Shown: positions 23,435 through 35,096 of the stretch, piece by piece
Layout of the letters: every line of letters starts with the position of its first letter
Position numbering within the stretch: the first letter of the stretch is position 1
Source of the DNA: Ryuthela nishihirai
Lineage: Eukaryota; Arthropoda; Arachnida; Araneae; Heptathelidae
Reading direction: 5' to 3'
NCBI GenBank assembly: GCA_038380435.1
Contig: JAWZYU010000126.1
Location: forward strand, 620,001-684,000
Length of the DNA stretch: 64,000 nt
The notes under the pieces: model-generated
The model's input: the letters and a program-made list of their open reading frames with translations, nothing else
Told to the model about the DNA's origin: nothing
The model's database searches: none
Translations under genes and position numbers: made by a program

Positions 23435-24013
23435 TAGCTTATGAGGTAAAAAAATACTAATCCTAGAACCAAATAAAAAAAATTTTAAATGAAGTAATAC
23501 TTCACGAACGTTGTTGATTATCGACTAGTTGATTGAATCGCTACACGATCATGAATGTTCTAAGTTTGGGGAGAAAACTTCTACCGCTCTCTTTAGCTTG
23601 AAGTTTGGACTTTCTGCATGCTTACCTTTTCTGTTTGTTAATCAATTATTTAAAAAAAAAATACATCAAATTCATTTTTACATCAATTACAAACTTAATC
23701 TGTGAACTTCAAATTTTGGGTGAAATATTGTTACTAAGCCAGAAAAACGATAATTAAATTGAAAAGACAGTCGAGTGAAGAAGTTGCACAAGTAGAGTTC
23801 ATTATAAATCGATCTGGGGAGGTAACCAAATGAGATTCTTTTTACCAAATATAAGCATATTAAGTATCTTGAACCAAATATAAGCATATTAAGTATCTTG
23901 AACCAAATATAAGCATATTAAGTATCTTGAAGTATCATTAATAAAACCCGGAATTCTTCAACGGACACTCCTGCAGTTGGTGATGATATTAGGCAAGAAA
24001 TGCTTCATGATAC
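23435..24013. other. AT-rich unique stretch with a short tandem repeat
   Basis: No gene seen. A 29-bp direct repeat at 23845-23931 is listed separately. Confidence 0.5.
23845..23931. repeat. 29-bp tandem repeat, three perfect copies
   Basis: The unit CCAAATATAAGCATATTAAG plus TATCTTGAA is repeated three times without change, so it is a recent slippage or assembly event. Confidence 0.9.
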
Positions 24014-24220
24014 TAATAAAAATAAATAAATAAATACCCCCTCAAGCAGCTGCTTGCCACAGAGGTCTGACAGGATCCTGTCAGTTTATATGCCGTAGTA
24101 GCAGGTCTGAGAGGATGGCAATACCTCAGCAGAAAAACAACACGCACAACCATGCCTTACCCGGGGTTCGAACCCAGGTTCCTTAGATCAGTAGCCAAGC
24201 GTGCTAACCACTCGGCCATA
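24014..24220 (-). mobile_element. SINE-B copy, full length
   Basis: Tail AAATAAATAAATAAATACC at the left, CAGCTG core, then the tRNA-like head at the right (GGGGTTCGAACCCAGG and CCACTCGGCCATA). The best preserved SINE-B here. Confidence 0.9.
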
Positions 24221-24383
24221 ATACCAGATGCATTAAACAGGTACGAGAGACAGAAACTGAAAGCAGGGTGCTCCGATATGTGCACTTGATAACGATTACC
24301 TCTTCCAATCCCTTTCATTTTCATCTGGGAGGCATTCAGTTTTCCTAATGCATCTCCTCATCTACCACGTTTTTCCTTCCAGA

Positions 24384-24706
24384 CGCAACTCTGTCAGGCC
24401 AGGTTGGTCTTCCCACTCGATTCCAATCCACCCTTGTCACGTGCAGAAGAAGTCCTTTCCCCCATTTCCCGCAGTCTGACAGTTTTAACGCTCAGAATGC
24501 GATGCAAATTGTTGTTGTTCTTTTGCATTTATAGAAAAACGGAGGTTGAATATCCGCAGAAGATCTCGCACATCATCACGCTACGTTATCAATCTGTCTT
24601 TTGGCCATCCCCTAAAATTGAGTTTCCTAAATGCATTCTCGGAAAAGTATTTCAATCACAAGGAAGCTCGATCTTCAGTTATTCTCTCAGATTTCCGGCA
24701 ATTTAG
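24384..24706 (+). CDS. Weak candidate exon, about 107 open codons
   Basis: A strong pyrimidine-rich acceptor (CGTTTTTCCTTCCAG) is followed in phase by an open frame to TAG at 24704-24706. The first third (DSNPPLSRAEEVLSPISRS) looks protein-like; the rest is less convincing, and an internal donor may end the exon earlier. I do not recognise a family, and the length alone is within chance for this composition. Confidence 0.22.
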
Positions 24707-24818
24707 TTTTATATCTGTTAAGTACAACTTTAAAGTGACCATAAATTCTTCTTATATGGGTGCTAGATGGGGCATTTAACAACCACTTCCGGGTTTAAAA
24801 TAAATCTTGAAATTTTAT

Positions 24819-25545
24819 TTTGGGTTGGGTTGTTTTACCTCTGAGTGGCACTTTTTTGCACACCATGGGCTAAATGGCCAGGTCACATGGACCCCGAAGG
24901 TTCAGAGAAGGTTGTGGGAGGTGACCCACTGGAACAGCTGTTGGGAGACAGATGGTAGCCTCCCGTCAAGGCCATCCAGTGTGTTCTTTACCGTTGGGTT
25001 GTTTTACCTCTGAGCGGCACTTTTTTGCACACCATGGGCTAAATGGCCAGGTCACATGGACCCCGAAGACTCAGAGAAGATTGGGGGAGGTGACCCACTG
25101 GAACAGCTGTTGGGAGACAGATGGTAGCCTCCCGTCAAGGCCATCCAGCGTGTTCTTTACCGTTGGGTTGTTTTACCTCTGAGCGGCACTTTTTTGCACA
25201 CCATGGGCTAAATGGCCAGGTCACATGGACCCCGAAGGCTCAGAGAAGGTTGGGGGAGGATACCCACTGGAACTGCTGTTGGGAGACAGATGGTAGCCTC
25301 CCGTCAAGGCCATCCAGCATGTTCTTTAACATGCACAGGGTATGGCTCTCCCGCACACGGGGCCACGACTTAACGTCCCATCCGACGGACGGCGGCCTTT
25401 CCAAGCCCATCGGTGTCCCCTACTGACTGTGGGCAGGGCGGGGAATTTTGCGGAGATAAATCTCAACGCTGACCCAGCTGGGACTCGAACCTGGAAACTA
25501 CAGATTACGAGCCTGGCGCGCTACCGACTGAGCCACCCTCGCCCC
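24819..25545 (-). mobile_element. SINE-A copy with three 3' modules
   Basis: Target duplication CTTGAAATTTTAT at 24806-24818 and 25546-25558 brackets the whole three-module element, so the modules arrived or grew within one insertion. Both internal junctions read TTCTTTACCGTTGGG, a variant private to this array. Confidence 0.95.
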
Positions 25546-25606
25546 CTTGAAATTTTATATTTGACCATTTAGTATAAACTGTTACTATATATTAATTGTG
25601 AACAAT

Positions 25607-25670
25607 TAAAAATAAATTGCTCCTCAAGCAGCTGTTTGCTATAAAGGTCTGACAGATAATGTCAGTGTAA
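25607..25670 (-). mobile_element. SINE-B fragment
   Basis: Tail and CAGCTG core only (AAATAAATTGCTCCTCAAGC, then TAAAGGTCTGACAG). The rest is rearranged; a tRNA-like stretch near 25850-25900 may belong to a different SINE. Confidence 0.6.
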
Positions 25671-26034
25671 TATTAACAGGCTCCTATCATACCTACATAT
25701 GAGAGACCAGGTTTATGGAGCTAATTAACGTTATTAATAAAATAATTAAGTCATATAGAAGATTTATGAGACAGATGAGACTTTAATAGAAGGACAATAT
25801 GGGCGAAGAAACATCCATGGGCGAAAAAACATCCAAGACCCGAACCCGGCTCACTTTCATCAGTAAACAGACACCCTGTCCATTCGACCAAGTAAAATGA
25901 CTTAATTCTGTATCATAAAAGTATACCTTCTGTTTTTCTTATTCCACATACAGAGTTTTAGCTATTTCAGTTACAAAAAACTACACTAAAAAACTACTTC
26001 TCCTTGAAATAAATCCTACTGACGCTCATGAATA

Positions 26035-26559
26035 CAGTCGCTGAAAAAAAATATCCGAACACTATGGTTGATTAGAGAATTCAGAAAAAAATACCTGGCA
26101 ACTATTTCTTTTGTCGACTGGTCGGTCGATCTGGCAACCTTCGTGTCACGTGACACGAAGGTTGCCAGATCACTAATTTCTAAAAAAATCGTTGCCAGAT
26201 ATTTTTTCCCAATTCTGTAATCGACCATAGTGTTCGGATACATTTTTGAGCGACTGTAGGTGGTCATATTATTTTGATACTAGATCGTGTGGGCTCACTC
26301 ACGGAAATATTGAGCGTGTGCAGTTACCGTTCACAGCAAACTGGAGCGTGTGCAGTAACTGCACACGCTCCAGTTTGCTGTGAACGGTAACTGGAGCGTG
26401 TACAGTTGCTGCACACGCTCCAGATATCTTTCCTGAATTCTGTAATCACGTGACACGAAGGTTGCCAGATCGACTAGCCGCAAAATAAATCGTTGCCAGA
26501 TATTTTTTTCTGAATTCTCTAATCAATCATAGTGTTCAGATGTTTTTTTTCAGCGACTG
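26035..26559. mobile_element. MITE-1 composite, 525 bp, three terminal blocks
   Basis: The left short palindrome (26035 to about 26255) ends GAGCGACTGTA. The linker GGTGGTCATATTATTTTGAT leads to the GCGTGTGCAG inverted repeats, and a third terminus closes at 26559. TA precedes the element; the right flank is CA, so one dinucleotide has mutated. Confidence 0.85.
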
Positions 26560-26702
26560 CACGGTCATTTTTTAATGTCCTGTAAATGTAACTATTTTTT
26601 TTTCTAGTTCCTCAAGTACTAAAATGCATCAAAATTACTATCGAAATATTTTGTTGTTGAAATATTTGCTGATCAAATGCGAGGGCATCGTCACTTCTGC
26701 TT

Positions 26703-27325
26703 ATTCCCCGCCCTGCCCACGGTCAGTAGGGGACACCGATGGGCTTGGAAAGGCCGCCGTCCGTCGGATGGGACGCTAAGCCGTGGCCCTGTGTGTGGGA
26801 GAGCCATACCCTATGCACGTTAAAGAACACGCTGGATGGCCTTGACGGGAGGCTACCATCTGTCTCCCAACAGCTGTTCCAGTGGGTCTCCTCCCCCAAC
26901 CTTCTCTGAGCCTTCGGGGTCCATGTGACCTGGCCATTTAGCCCATGGTGTGCAAAAAAGTGCCGCTCAGAAGTAAAACAACCCAACGTTAAAGAACACG
27001 CTGGATGGCTTTGACGGGAGGGTACCATCTGTCTCCCAACAGCTGTTCCAGTGGGTCTCCTCCCCCAACCTTCTCTGAGCCTTCGGGGTCCATGTGACCT
27101 GGCCATTTACCCCATGGTGTGCAAAAAAGTGCCGCTCAGAAGTAAAACAACCCAACGTTAAAGAACACGCTGGATGGCCTTGACGGGAGGGTACCATCTG
27201 TCTCCCAACAGCTGTTCCAGTGGGTCCCCTCCCCCAACCTTCTCTGAGCCTTCGGGGTCCATGTGACCTGGCCATTTAGCCCATGGTGTGCAAAAAAGTG
27301 CCGCTCAGAGGTAAAACAACCCAAC
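26703..27325 (+). mobile_element. Headless SINE-A with three 3' modules
   Basis: Begins ATTCCCCGCCCTGCC, lacking the tRNA-like head. Target duplication TCACTTCTGCTT at 26691-26702 and 27326-27337 shows the truncation happened at insertion. Modules share GGTACCATCTG and an AGAAGTAAAAC variant. Confidence 0.95.
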
Positions 27326-27337
27326 TCACTTCTGCTT

Positions 27338-27752
27338 TTAAACTTTTCAGCATGAAAATCCATCTTCATTTCTGCGAAGCCTTTTTCATTAAAAAAAAAA
27401 TCTTCAAAAGTTGGTCAGAGCGTTTGGACAATGACCAACATTTCAGATTGACGTCTTGAAATATATCTGAGAACGTTTCCCTGCGAGAAGAAGAGTTGTA
27501 ATTATTTCCCTGAATATTTAATTAAGAGTGAGGACTTTGTTTGGAAATGAGTTCTGCGTTAGGGCTAAGTCACGCACATAAGATGCAATTAGTCCAATCT
27601 GACAAATTCTTCTCCTCTTCGCAGCCAATTAGATTAACAAACTGAGAATTTCAATTAATAAATAATAAAATAACAAACTGAGGATTCTGAAGAGAAGAAT
27701 AGCAAAGACAGATTGTCTACTTAATCACGTTTCTTTAAAACATCAGAAGATC
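27338..27752. other. AT-rich unique stretch, no gene seen
   Basis: No coding or repeat signal recognised. Confidence 0.5.
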
Positions 27753-28146
27753 AGGGTTGGGTTGGGGTTGTTTTACCTCTGAGCGGCACTTTTTTGCACA
27801 CCATGGGCTAAATGGCCAGGTCACATGGACCCCGAAGGCTCAGAGAAGGTTGGGGGAGGGGACCCACTGGAACAGCTGTTGGGAGACAGATGGTAGCCTC
27901 CCGTCAAGGCCATTCAGCGTGTTCTTTAACGTGCACAGGGTATGACTCTGCCGCACACGGGGCCACGGCTTAACGTCCCATCCGATGGACGGCGTCCTTT
28001 CCAAGCCCATCGGTGTCCCCTACTGACCGTGGGCAGAGCGGGGAGTTTTGCGGAGATAAATCTCAACGCTGACCCAGCTGGGACTCGAACCTGGGAACTA
28101 CAGATTACGAGCCTGGCGCACTACCGACTGAGCCACCCCCGCCCCT
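27753..28146 (-). mobile_element. SINE-A copy, one 3' module
   Basis: Full length. The tail GGGTTGGGTTGGGGTTG shows three tail units, the last with an extra G. No clear target duplication. Confidence 0.94.
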
Positions 28147-28469
28147 CCCACACAAGGGAATCTAGCTAATGCAAATCCACCTCAATGTATATATATATAT
28201 ACATTTGAATAACATATATATATATAGAAAACTAAGCCGTGGTTCCATATGGAAGATTTTCAAATAATGTGTTAGGCAACTTCAATCCACTTCTCCTTAA
28301 AATATTTTTTGAATAATTATTGCTTCTCGAATCCGCAACTTTATCTGTTGACGCATTGTTTTGTGACAACCTGACCGCAACAATAGTCACAGTGTTAAGG
28401 CAACCTTCGGATCTGACGTTGGTGAAACAATCGGAAATAAATGAAATCACAAGTTTCGATTCAGTTAGT
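28147..28469. other. Unique stretch with TA microsatellites
   Basis: TA runs at about 28186-28203 and 28214-28225. No gene seen. Confidence 0.5.
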
Positions 28470-28660
28470 TAGGCTTCTCTTTTGCTTGTCAATGAGGGTT
28501 TTAACAAGCAGGTCATAAGAACCCCCAAAGCAAAGGATGCGTTAAACGAACAGATTCGCTGGACAGCTGTTAGGAGTCTGCATCCAACGCCATCTAGTAT
28601 CTACAACTGGAATCGTGTGCAAATTTCCTCTACCTCCGAGTGCCGTTTTTGTGCACAGTC
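28470..28660 (-). mobile_element. Ancient SINE-A remnant
   Basis: Degenerate but collinear blocks: AGCAGGTCATAAGAACCCCC, TGGACAGCTGTTAGGAG and CATCCAACGCCATCTAG, then a second tail-end piece (GAGTGCCGTTTTTGTGCAC) near 28640. No head. Confidence 0.5.
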
Positions 28661-28923
28661 AGGGAAGTACCCAGGGGGAGGGGAGTCCGCATCCCTCCCC
28701 CTCCCGAAAAATAATTCATTCAAATAAAAAGCTATTGGGAGCAAAAAACAAATTGTCAATGCCCCTGTACAGATGGCTTTCGTCATACCTCTCGAGGTTT
28801 GGTGACATTCGCCTATACAGGGGCACGAGCACCTCAGGTTTTCTTCTGTCAGGTCTCGCCTTTCTCACACACCTTTTCTACGACGCACTATAATGACAGA
28901 CTGCTGCCCTCTTTCAGTGATGT

Positions 28924-30466
28924 TGTGCATAACAATACATAACTAGAGATGCACCACGTCTCTAGTTGTGTATTGTTACGCACCACGTCTCTAGTTGTGT
29001 ATTGTTATGCACCACGTCTCTAATTATGTACTGTTACGCACCACGTCTCTAGTTATATATTGTTACGCACCACGCCTCTAGTTATGTATTGTTACGCACC
29101 ACACCTCTAGTTATGTATTGTTACGCACCACACCTCTAGTTATGTATTGTTACGCACCACGTCTCTAGTTATGTATTGTTACGCACCACGTCTCTAATTA
29201 TGTATTGTTACGCACCACGTCTCTAGTTATATATTGTTACGCACCACGTCTCTAGTTATGTACTGTTACGCACCACGTCTCTAGTTATGTATTGTTACGC
29301 ACCACGTCTCTAGTTATGTATTGTTACGCACCACGTCTTTAGTTATGAATTGTTACACACCACGTCTCTAGTTATGTATTGTTACGCACCACGTCTCTAG
29401 TTATGAATTGTTACACACCACGTCTCTAGTTATGTATTGTTACACACTACGTCTCTAGTTATATATTGTTAGGCACCACGTCTCTAGTTATGTATTGTTA
29501 GGCACCACGTCTCTAGTTATGTATTGTTAGGCACCACGTCTCTAGTTATGTATTGTTATGCACCACGTCTCTAGTTATGTATTGTTATGCACCACGTCTC
29601 TAGTTATGTCTTATTACGCATCACGTCTCTAGTTATGAATTGTTACACACCACGTCTCTAGTTATGTATTGTTACGCACCACGTCTCTAGTTATGTATTG
29701 TTACGCACCACGTCTCTAGTTATGTATTGTTACGCACCACGTCTCTAGTTATGTATTGTTACGCACCACGTCTCTAGTTATGTATTGTTATGCACCACGT
29801 CTCTAGTTATGTATTGTTATGCACCACGTCTGTAGTTATGTATTGTTACGCACCACGTCTTTAGTTATGTATTGTTACGCACCACGTCTCTAGTTATGTA
29901 TTGTTACGCACCACGTCTCTAGTTATGTATTGTTACACACTACGTCTGTAGTTATGTATTGTTACGCACCACGTCTCTAGTTATGTATTGTTAGGCACCA
30001 CGTCTCTAGTTATGTATTGTTATGCACCACGTCTCTTGTTATGTCTTATTACGCATCACGTCTCTAATTATGAATTGTTACACACCACGTTTCTAGTTAT
30101 GTATTGTTACGCACTACGTCTCTAGTTATGTATCGTTACGCATCACGTCTCTAGTTATGAATTGTTACGCACCACGTCTCTAGTTATGTATTGTTATGCA
30201 CCACGTTTCTAGTTATGTCTTATTACGCAACACGTTTCTTGTTATGAATTGTTACACACCACGTCTCTAGTTATGTATTGTTACGCACCACGTCTCTAGT
30301 TATGCAGGTGGTGCATAACTTATAATGTATAACTAGATATGTGGTGCATAACAACGCATAACTAGAGATGTGGTCATAATACATAAGTAGAGAGTGGTGC
30401 ATAACAATGCATAACTAAGAGACGTGGTGCATAACAATACATAACTAGAGACGTGGTGCATAACAA
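28924..30466. repeat. 29-bp minisatellite, about 47 direct units with inverted ends
   Basis: The unit CACCACGTCTCTAGTTATGT plus ATTGTTACG repeats from about 28950 to 30304. The unit is present in reverse complement at both ends: once before the array (28924-28949, TGCATAACAATACATAACTA) and about five times after it (30307-30466). There are no unique spacers, so this is not a CRISPR array. Confidence 0.95.
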
Positions 30467-30470
30467 GAGA

Positions 30471-31168
30471 GATGCTTTCGTTTAAAAAAGTGAAACTAAA
30501 ACCATCCCTCGATTCACCTGGTAGGTAGGTTCCTAGAAATCATCGTACAAATCGAAACAAAACAGTTTTTAGGGGGGAGGGGAATCCTTTTTGCGAATAA
30601 AACTCACTTTGAAAGTTTTGTTTATACATATTTATCTCAAATTTCAGTCCAGAAATAAAATAAATATCCTCCTCAAGCAACTGCTTGCCACAGAGGTCTG
30701 ACAGGAGCCTGTCAATTTTATAGCCATAGTAGTAATAATAATTAACATTATTTTGTATTTTAGTTGCACTAATTCAGATAAGCTTAGATTAATTTCTCAT
30801 ACAGTTCTTTTTGGGCACGAAAAATACTCATCGTTAATGTAGACGTGTACGTTATTGAATTTGAAGACCAAATTTGAAAGAAGGATATATATTTGAACTG
30901 AATATAAATTTGAAATTAAGCATTTGTACCGACATTTAGCGATTTATTTTGTAAAATTAGTATTTATATGATATTTTATAAAACAGTGTACTTACGAATC
31001 AGCTTTATTTGGCCTATATAATAGTCGACAAAGTTAAACTTGTTGCTAAAAATGAGATAAAACGCGGTTTTTACTAGTCTGAAAAATCCAGTCTAGAAAA
31101 ATCAGATTCCGCTGCTGAATCAAAACAAGCTTTATTCCATTAAGATGTCGCGAGACAAATTGCATTGC
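30471..31168. other. AT-rich stretch with a SINE-B fragment, no gene seen
   Basis: Apart from the SINE-B piece at 30652-30734 nothing recognisable. Confidence 0.5.
30652..30734 (-). mobile_element. SINE-B 3' fragment
   Basis: Tail plus core (CCTCAAGCAACTGCTTGCC, then GACAGGAGCCTGTCA). The head is absent, as expected of a 5'-truncated insertion. Confidence 0.75.
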
Positions 31169-31258
31169 GCTTCTTTACCTCTGAGTGGTACTTTTTCTAC
31201 ACAATGGGCTAAATAGCCAGGTCACAAGGACCCCGAAGGATCAGAGAAGGTTGGAGGT
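31169..31258 (-). mobile_element. SINE-A 3' end fragment
   Basis: Only the last 90 bp of the family remain, CTGAGTGGTACTTTTTCTAC to AGAGAAGGTTGG. A 5'-truncated copy. Confidence 0.8.
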
Positions 31259-31305
31259 TGAAATATTGTTGAAATGTATCAAATATTCAACAATATTTTC
31301 AACAA

Positions 31306-31367
31306 ATATTTCAACAAAGCATAATAACAGTGGACTGTCGTGCACTGTTATGCCTTGTTGAAAATCA
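31306..31367. repeat. Hairpin-forming inverted repeat
   Basis: Arms TTTCAACAAAGCATAATAAC and TGTTATGCCTTGTTGAAAA pair imperfectly around a short centre (ACTGTCGTGC). It may be the core of a small foldback element. Confidence 0.5.
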
Positions 31368-31522
31368 TGAAATCAAAACATATGTATATAAATCTAAATA
31401 ATAAAAGAAGGTGTGGGTGTGTGTATGGCAGCCATTAACTCATCATGAAATTATAGTCGAATCTTCAAATTTTCATAAAATGTTTCTGTTTGTATTCCGG
31501 GTTGCAGTACCAAATTTCAAGT

Positions 31523-32077
31523 TGCGTTGGCTTGTTTTACCTCTGAGCGGCACTTTTTTGCACACAATGGGCTAAATGGCCAGGTCACAAAGACCCCGAA
31601 GGCTCAGAGAAGGTTGGGGTAGGGACCCACTGGAACAGCTGTTGGGAGACAGATGGTAGCCTCCCGTCAAGGCCATCCAGCGTGTTCTTTAACGTTGGGT
31701 TGTTTTACCTCTGACCGGCACTTTTTTGCACACAATGGGCTAAATGGCCAGGTCACAAAGACCCCGAAGGCTCAGAGAAGGTTGGGGTAGGGGACCCACT
31801 GGAACAGCTGTTGGGAGACAGATGGTAGCCTCCCGTCAAGGCCATTCAGCGTGTTCTTTAACGTGCACAGGGTATGGCTCTCCCGCACAGGGGGCCACGG
31901 CTTAACGTCCCATCAGACGGACGGCGGCCTTTCCAAGCCCATCGGTGTCCCCTACTGACCGTCGGCAGGGCGGGGAATTTTGAGGAGATAAATCTCAACG
32001 CTGACCCAGCTGGGACTCGAACCTGAGAACTACAGATTACGAGCCTTGCGCGCTACCGACTGAGCCATCCCCGCTCC
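31523..32077 (-). mobile_element. SINE-A copy with two 3' modules
   Basis: Target duplication ACCAAATTTCAAGT at 31509-31522 and 32078-32091. Both modules carry ACACAATGGGC and GGTTGGGGTAGG, differing from other loci. Confidence 0.95.
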
Positions 32078-32091
32078 ACCAAATTTCAAGT

Positions 32092-32436
32092 CAAAAGTCC
32101 GAAAGGAGGTCTTCCTAGAAGCCAAACTATTTACCCTGCTATTCCTACGGGAAACGATTACCGCTGTCAAATTTATTGTTGCCATTTATTTCTCCCTAAC
32201 TGTGAACGTAAGAGTCATAATAAAATTTAAACCTGCTATCGTTTCCAGATTCCCCAAATTTCCAAAGACAGTATTATTTTAAGACGTCCCATTGCAGCTA
32301 GGGACATGATATTTTAGCCTAACAAGGAATTAGGTATGGGAACGCGCCTACGAAATTCGGGACCTTTTGGTCAAGTACGTCCGGAGTCACAGAATACCAA
32401 ACCTGCCGAAATGAAAAGCTCGATAGTTTGCGAAGA
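32092..32436. other. Unique stretch, no gene seen
   Basis: Nothing recognisable. Confidence 0.5.
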
Positions 32437-33195
32437 ATTGGGTTGTTGGGTTGTTTTACCTCTGAGCGACACTTTTTTGCACACCATGGGCTAAATGGCT
32501 AGGTCACATGGACCCCGAAGGCTCAGAGAAGGTTGGGGGAGGGGACCCACTGGAACAGCTGTTGGGAGACAGATGGTAGCCTCCCGTCAAGGCCATCCAG
32601 CGTGTTCTTTAACGTTGGGTTGTTTTACCTCTGAGCGACACTTTTTTGCACACCATGGGCTAAATGGCTAGGTCACATGGACCCCGAAGGCTCAGAGAAG
32701 GTTGGGGGAGGGGACCCACTGGAACAGCTGTTGGGAGACAGATGGTAGCCTCCCGTCAAGGCCATCCAGCGTGTTCTTTAACGTTGGATTGTTTTACCTC
32801 TGAGCGGCACTTTTTTGCACACCATGGGCTAAATGGCCAGGTCACATGTACCCCAAAGGCTCAGAGAAGATTGGGGGAGGGGACCCACTGGAACAGCTGT
32901 TGGGAGACAGATGGTAGCCTTCCGTCAAGGCCATCCAGCGTGTTCTTTAACGTGCACAGGGTGTGGATCTCTCGCACACAGAGCCACGGCTTAACGTCCC
33001 ATCCGTCGGACGGCGACCTTTACCAAGCTCATACGGTGTCCCCTAGTGACCGTGGACATACGGAATTCCCTAGTGACCGTGGACAGAACGGGGAATTTTA
33101 CAGAGATAAATCTCAACGCTGACCCAGCTGGGACTCGAACCTGGTAACTACAGATTACGAGTCTGGTGCGCTATCGACTGAGCCATCCCCGCTCC
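32437..33195 (-). mobile_element. SINE-A copy with three 3' modules
   Basis: The first two modules share CTGAGCGACAC and AATGGCTAGG; the third, next to the body, does not. The body has a small duplication (CCCTAGTGACCGTGGACA twice, 33041-33085). Head decayed to GCGCTATCGACTGAGCCATC. Confidence 0.93.
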
Positions 33196-33235
33196 GCGGG
33201 AAATTTTGACCATGCGGTCAAGTACATAATATGTA

Positions 33236-33565
33236 GCATAACATTACTTTTTCTTATGGAGCATAACATCGCCTTCATGGAGCACACATAGCAAAAACAA
33301 GACAGAAAACACAACATCATATAAAATAATAATAATAGAACGCATCACGTAAAAATAATAATGGAGCACAGCATGACTTAATAATGGAGCACAACATCAC
33401 ATAACCATATTTAATATTATACACAATATTGGATTATACATGATCCAATATACATTATAATGGTGCACGACATTATATATTATTAATAATGGAGCACACC
33501 ACATAATAATAAAGCACAACATCACATAATTATGGTGCGCGACATTACATAATTAGGAAGCACAA
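33236..33565. repeat. Degenerate short tandem repeat
   Basis: Imperfect units around ATAATGGAGCACAACATCAC recur with variable spacing. No gene. Confidence 0.65.
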
Positions 33566-33718
33566 CATCGGTCTAGATCATGAAACATTAATATATATAT
33601 TTACATAAATTATGTGTGTTAAAAATATACAACAGTATGTTGAAATAATAAAATTTCATACCAGTGTTATTTTACTAATTATTGTATAGGATTTTTTTCC
33701 CCATTTACGCTCACGTGA

Positions 33719-34518
33719 TCCGCAAAATTCCCCGCCCTGCCCACGGTCAGTAGGGGACACCGATGGGCTTGGAAAGGCAGCCGTCCGTCGGGTGAGACGT
33801 TAAGCCGTGGCCCGTGTGCGCAAGAGCCATACCCTGTGCACGTTAAAGAACACGCTGGATGGCCTTGACGGGAGGCTACCATCTGTCTCCCAACAGCTGT
33901 TCCAGTGGGTCCCCTCCCCCAACCTTCGCTGAGCCTTCGGGGTCCATGTGACCTGGCCATTTAGCCCATGGTGTGCAAAAAAGTGTCGCTCAGAGGTAAA
34001 ACAACCCAACGTTAAAGAACACGCTGGATGGCCTTGACGGGAGGCTACCATCTGTCTCCCAACAGCTGTTCCAGTGGGTCCCCTCCCCCAACCTTCTCTG
34101 AGCCTTCGGGGTCCATGTGACCTGGCCATTTAGCCCATGATGTGCAAAAAAGTGTCGCTCAGAGGTAAAACAACCCAACGTTAAAGAACACGCTGGATGG
34201 CCTTGACGGGAGGCTACCATCTGTCTCCCAACAGCTGTTCCAGTGGGTCCCCTACCCCAACCTTCTCTGAGCCTTCGGGGTCCATGTGACCTGGCCATTT
34301 AGCCCATGATGTGCAAAAAAGTGTCGCTCAGAGGTAAAACAACCCAACGTTAAAGAACACGCTGGATGGCCTTGACGGGAGGCTACCATCTGTCTCCCAA
34401 CAGCTGTTCCAGTGGGTCCCCTACCCCAACCTTCTCTGAGCCTTCGGGGTCCATGTGACCTGGCCATTTAGCCCATGGTGTGCAAAAAAGTGCCGCTCAG
34501 ATGTAAAACAACCCAACA
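33719..34518 (+). mobile_element. Headless SINE-A with four 3' modules
   Basis: Begins TCCGCAAAATTCCCCGCC, so the tRNA-like head is missing. Target duplication ACGCTCACGTGA / ACGCTGACGTGA (one mismatch) at 33707-33718 and 34519-34530. Modules share GTGTCGCTCAG, and two share CCCCTACCCCAACC, a sign of copying within the array. Confidence 0.95.
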
Positions 34519-34530
34519 ACGCTGACGTGA

Positions 34531-35086
34531 GAAACGGTTAAAAATATAAAATTGAAACGTCTTTTCGCCAACTGCACGGAGGATTTGTGTGGCCGAGAGC
34601 GCCAATTAGATTTCAGCTGTGAAGTCAGCAACGCCTCACTAAGCAGAGAATCTCGGTTCCTTCGTTCACAATTCTGACTTTCCGTGTCTTATTTCGTATT
34701 CTAATACCATCCTAATTGCAACTCTGTATTACAGGGGCTTTATTAGATTATAGCAGGATGATGGTCTTCATCATCAGACGGAGTAATGGCCCAAAACCAA
34801 GCGTTCGGGCAGTCCCTCGAGTTTCTGCTGCTCTTAAACAGATTACGCTTAGGCGTTACGAAGATGCAACAACCTCTTTGCACTACGTCCTTATAACAAT
34901 CTGTTAGGATGGTTTATTGCACTCTTGCGGACAGTGACGCTCCTGCAAGAGACAACGTTCATCTTTTGTTGCGTCATTTCAATAGAGGGATTCATTCTCT
35001 CCTTGTTGCATCGTCATCATTTATTCGCGACAACAGTCGCTTCGGGCTACAGGAACAATAGAAGCCTTTTTTTTTTCGATTTCCTG
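34531..35086. other. Unique stretch with a weak exon candidate
   Basis: GC-moderate and free of recognised repeats. Contains the candidate exon below. Confidence 0.4.
34733..34907 (+). CDS. Weak candidate exon, 58 codons
   Basis: The acceptor-like CTGTATTACAG is followed by an open frame to TAG at 34905-34907. The peptide contains FIIRRSNGPKPSVRAVPR and ends LHYVLITIC; it has no repeats and a protein-like mix of residues. No family recognised and no partner exon visible. Confidence 0.28.
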
Positions 35087-35096
35087 TTTTCTTTAA

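Noticed and set aside
28950..30304. CRISPR array
   Set aside because: The 29-bp period is tempting, but units abut without unique spacers and the setting is a eukaryotic genome.
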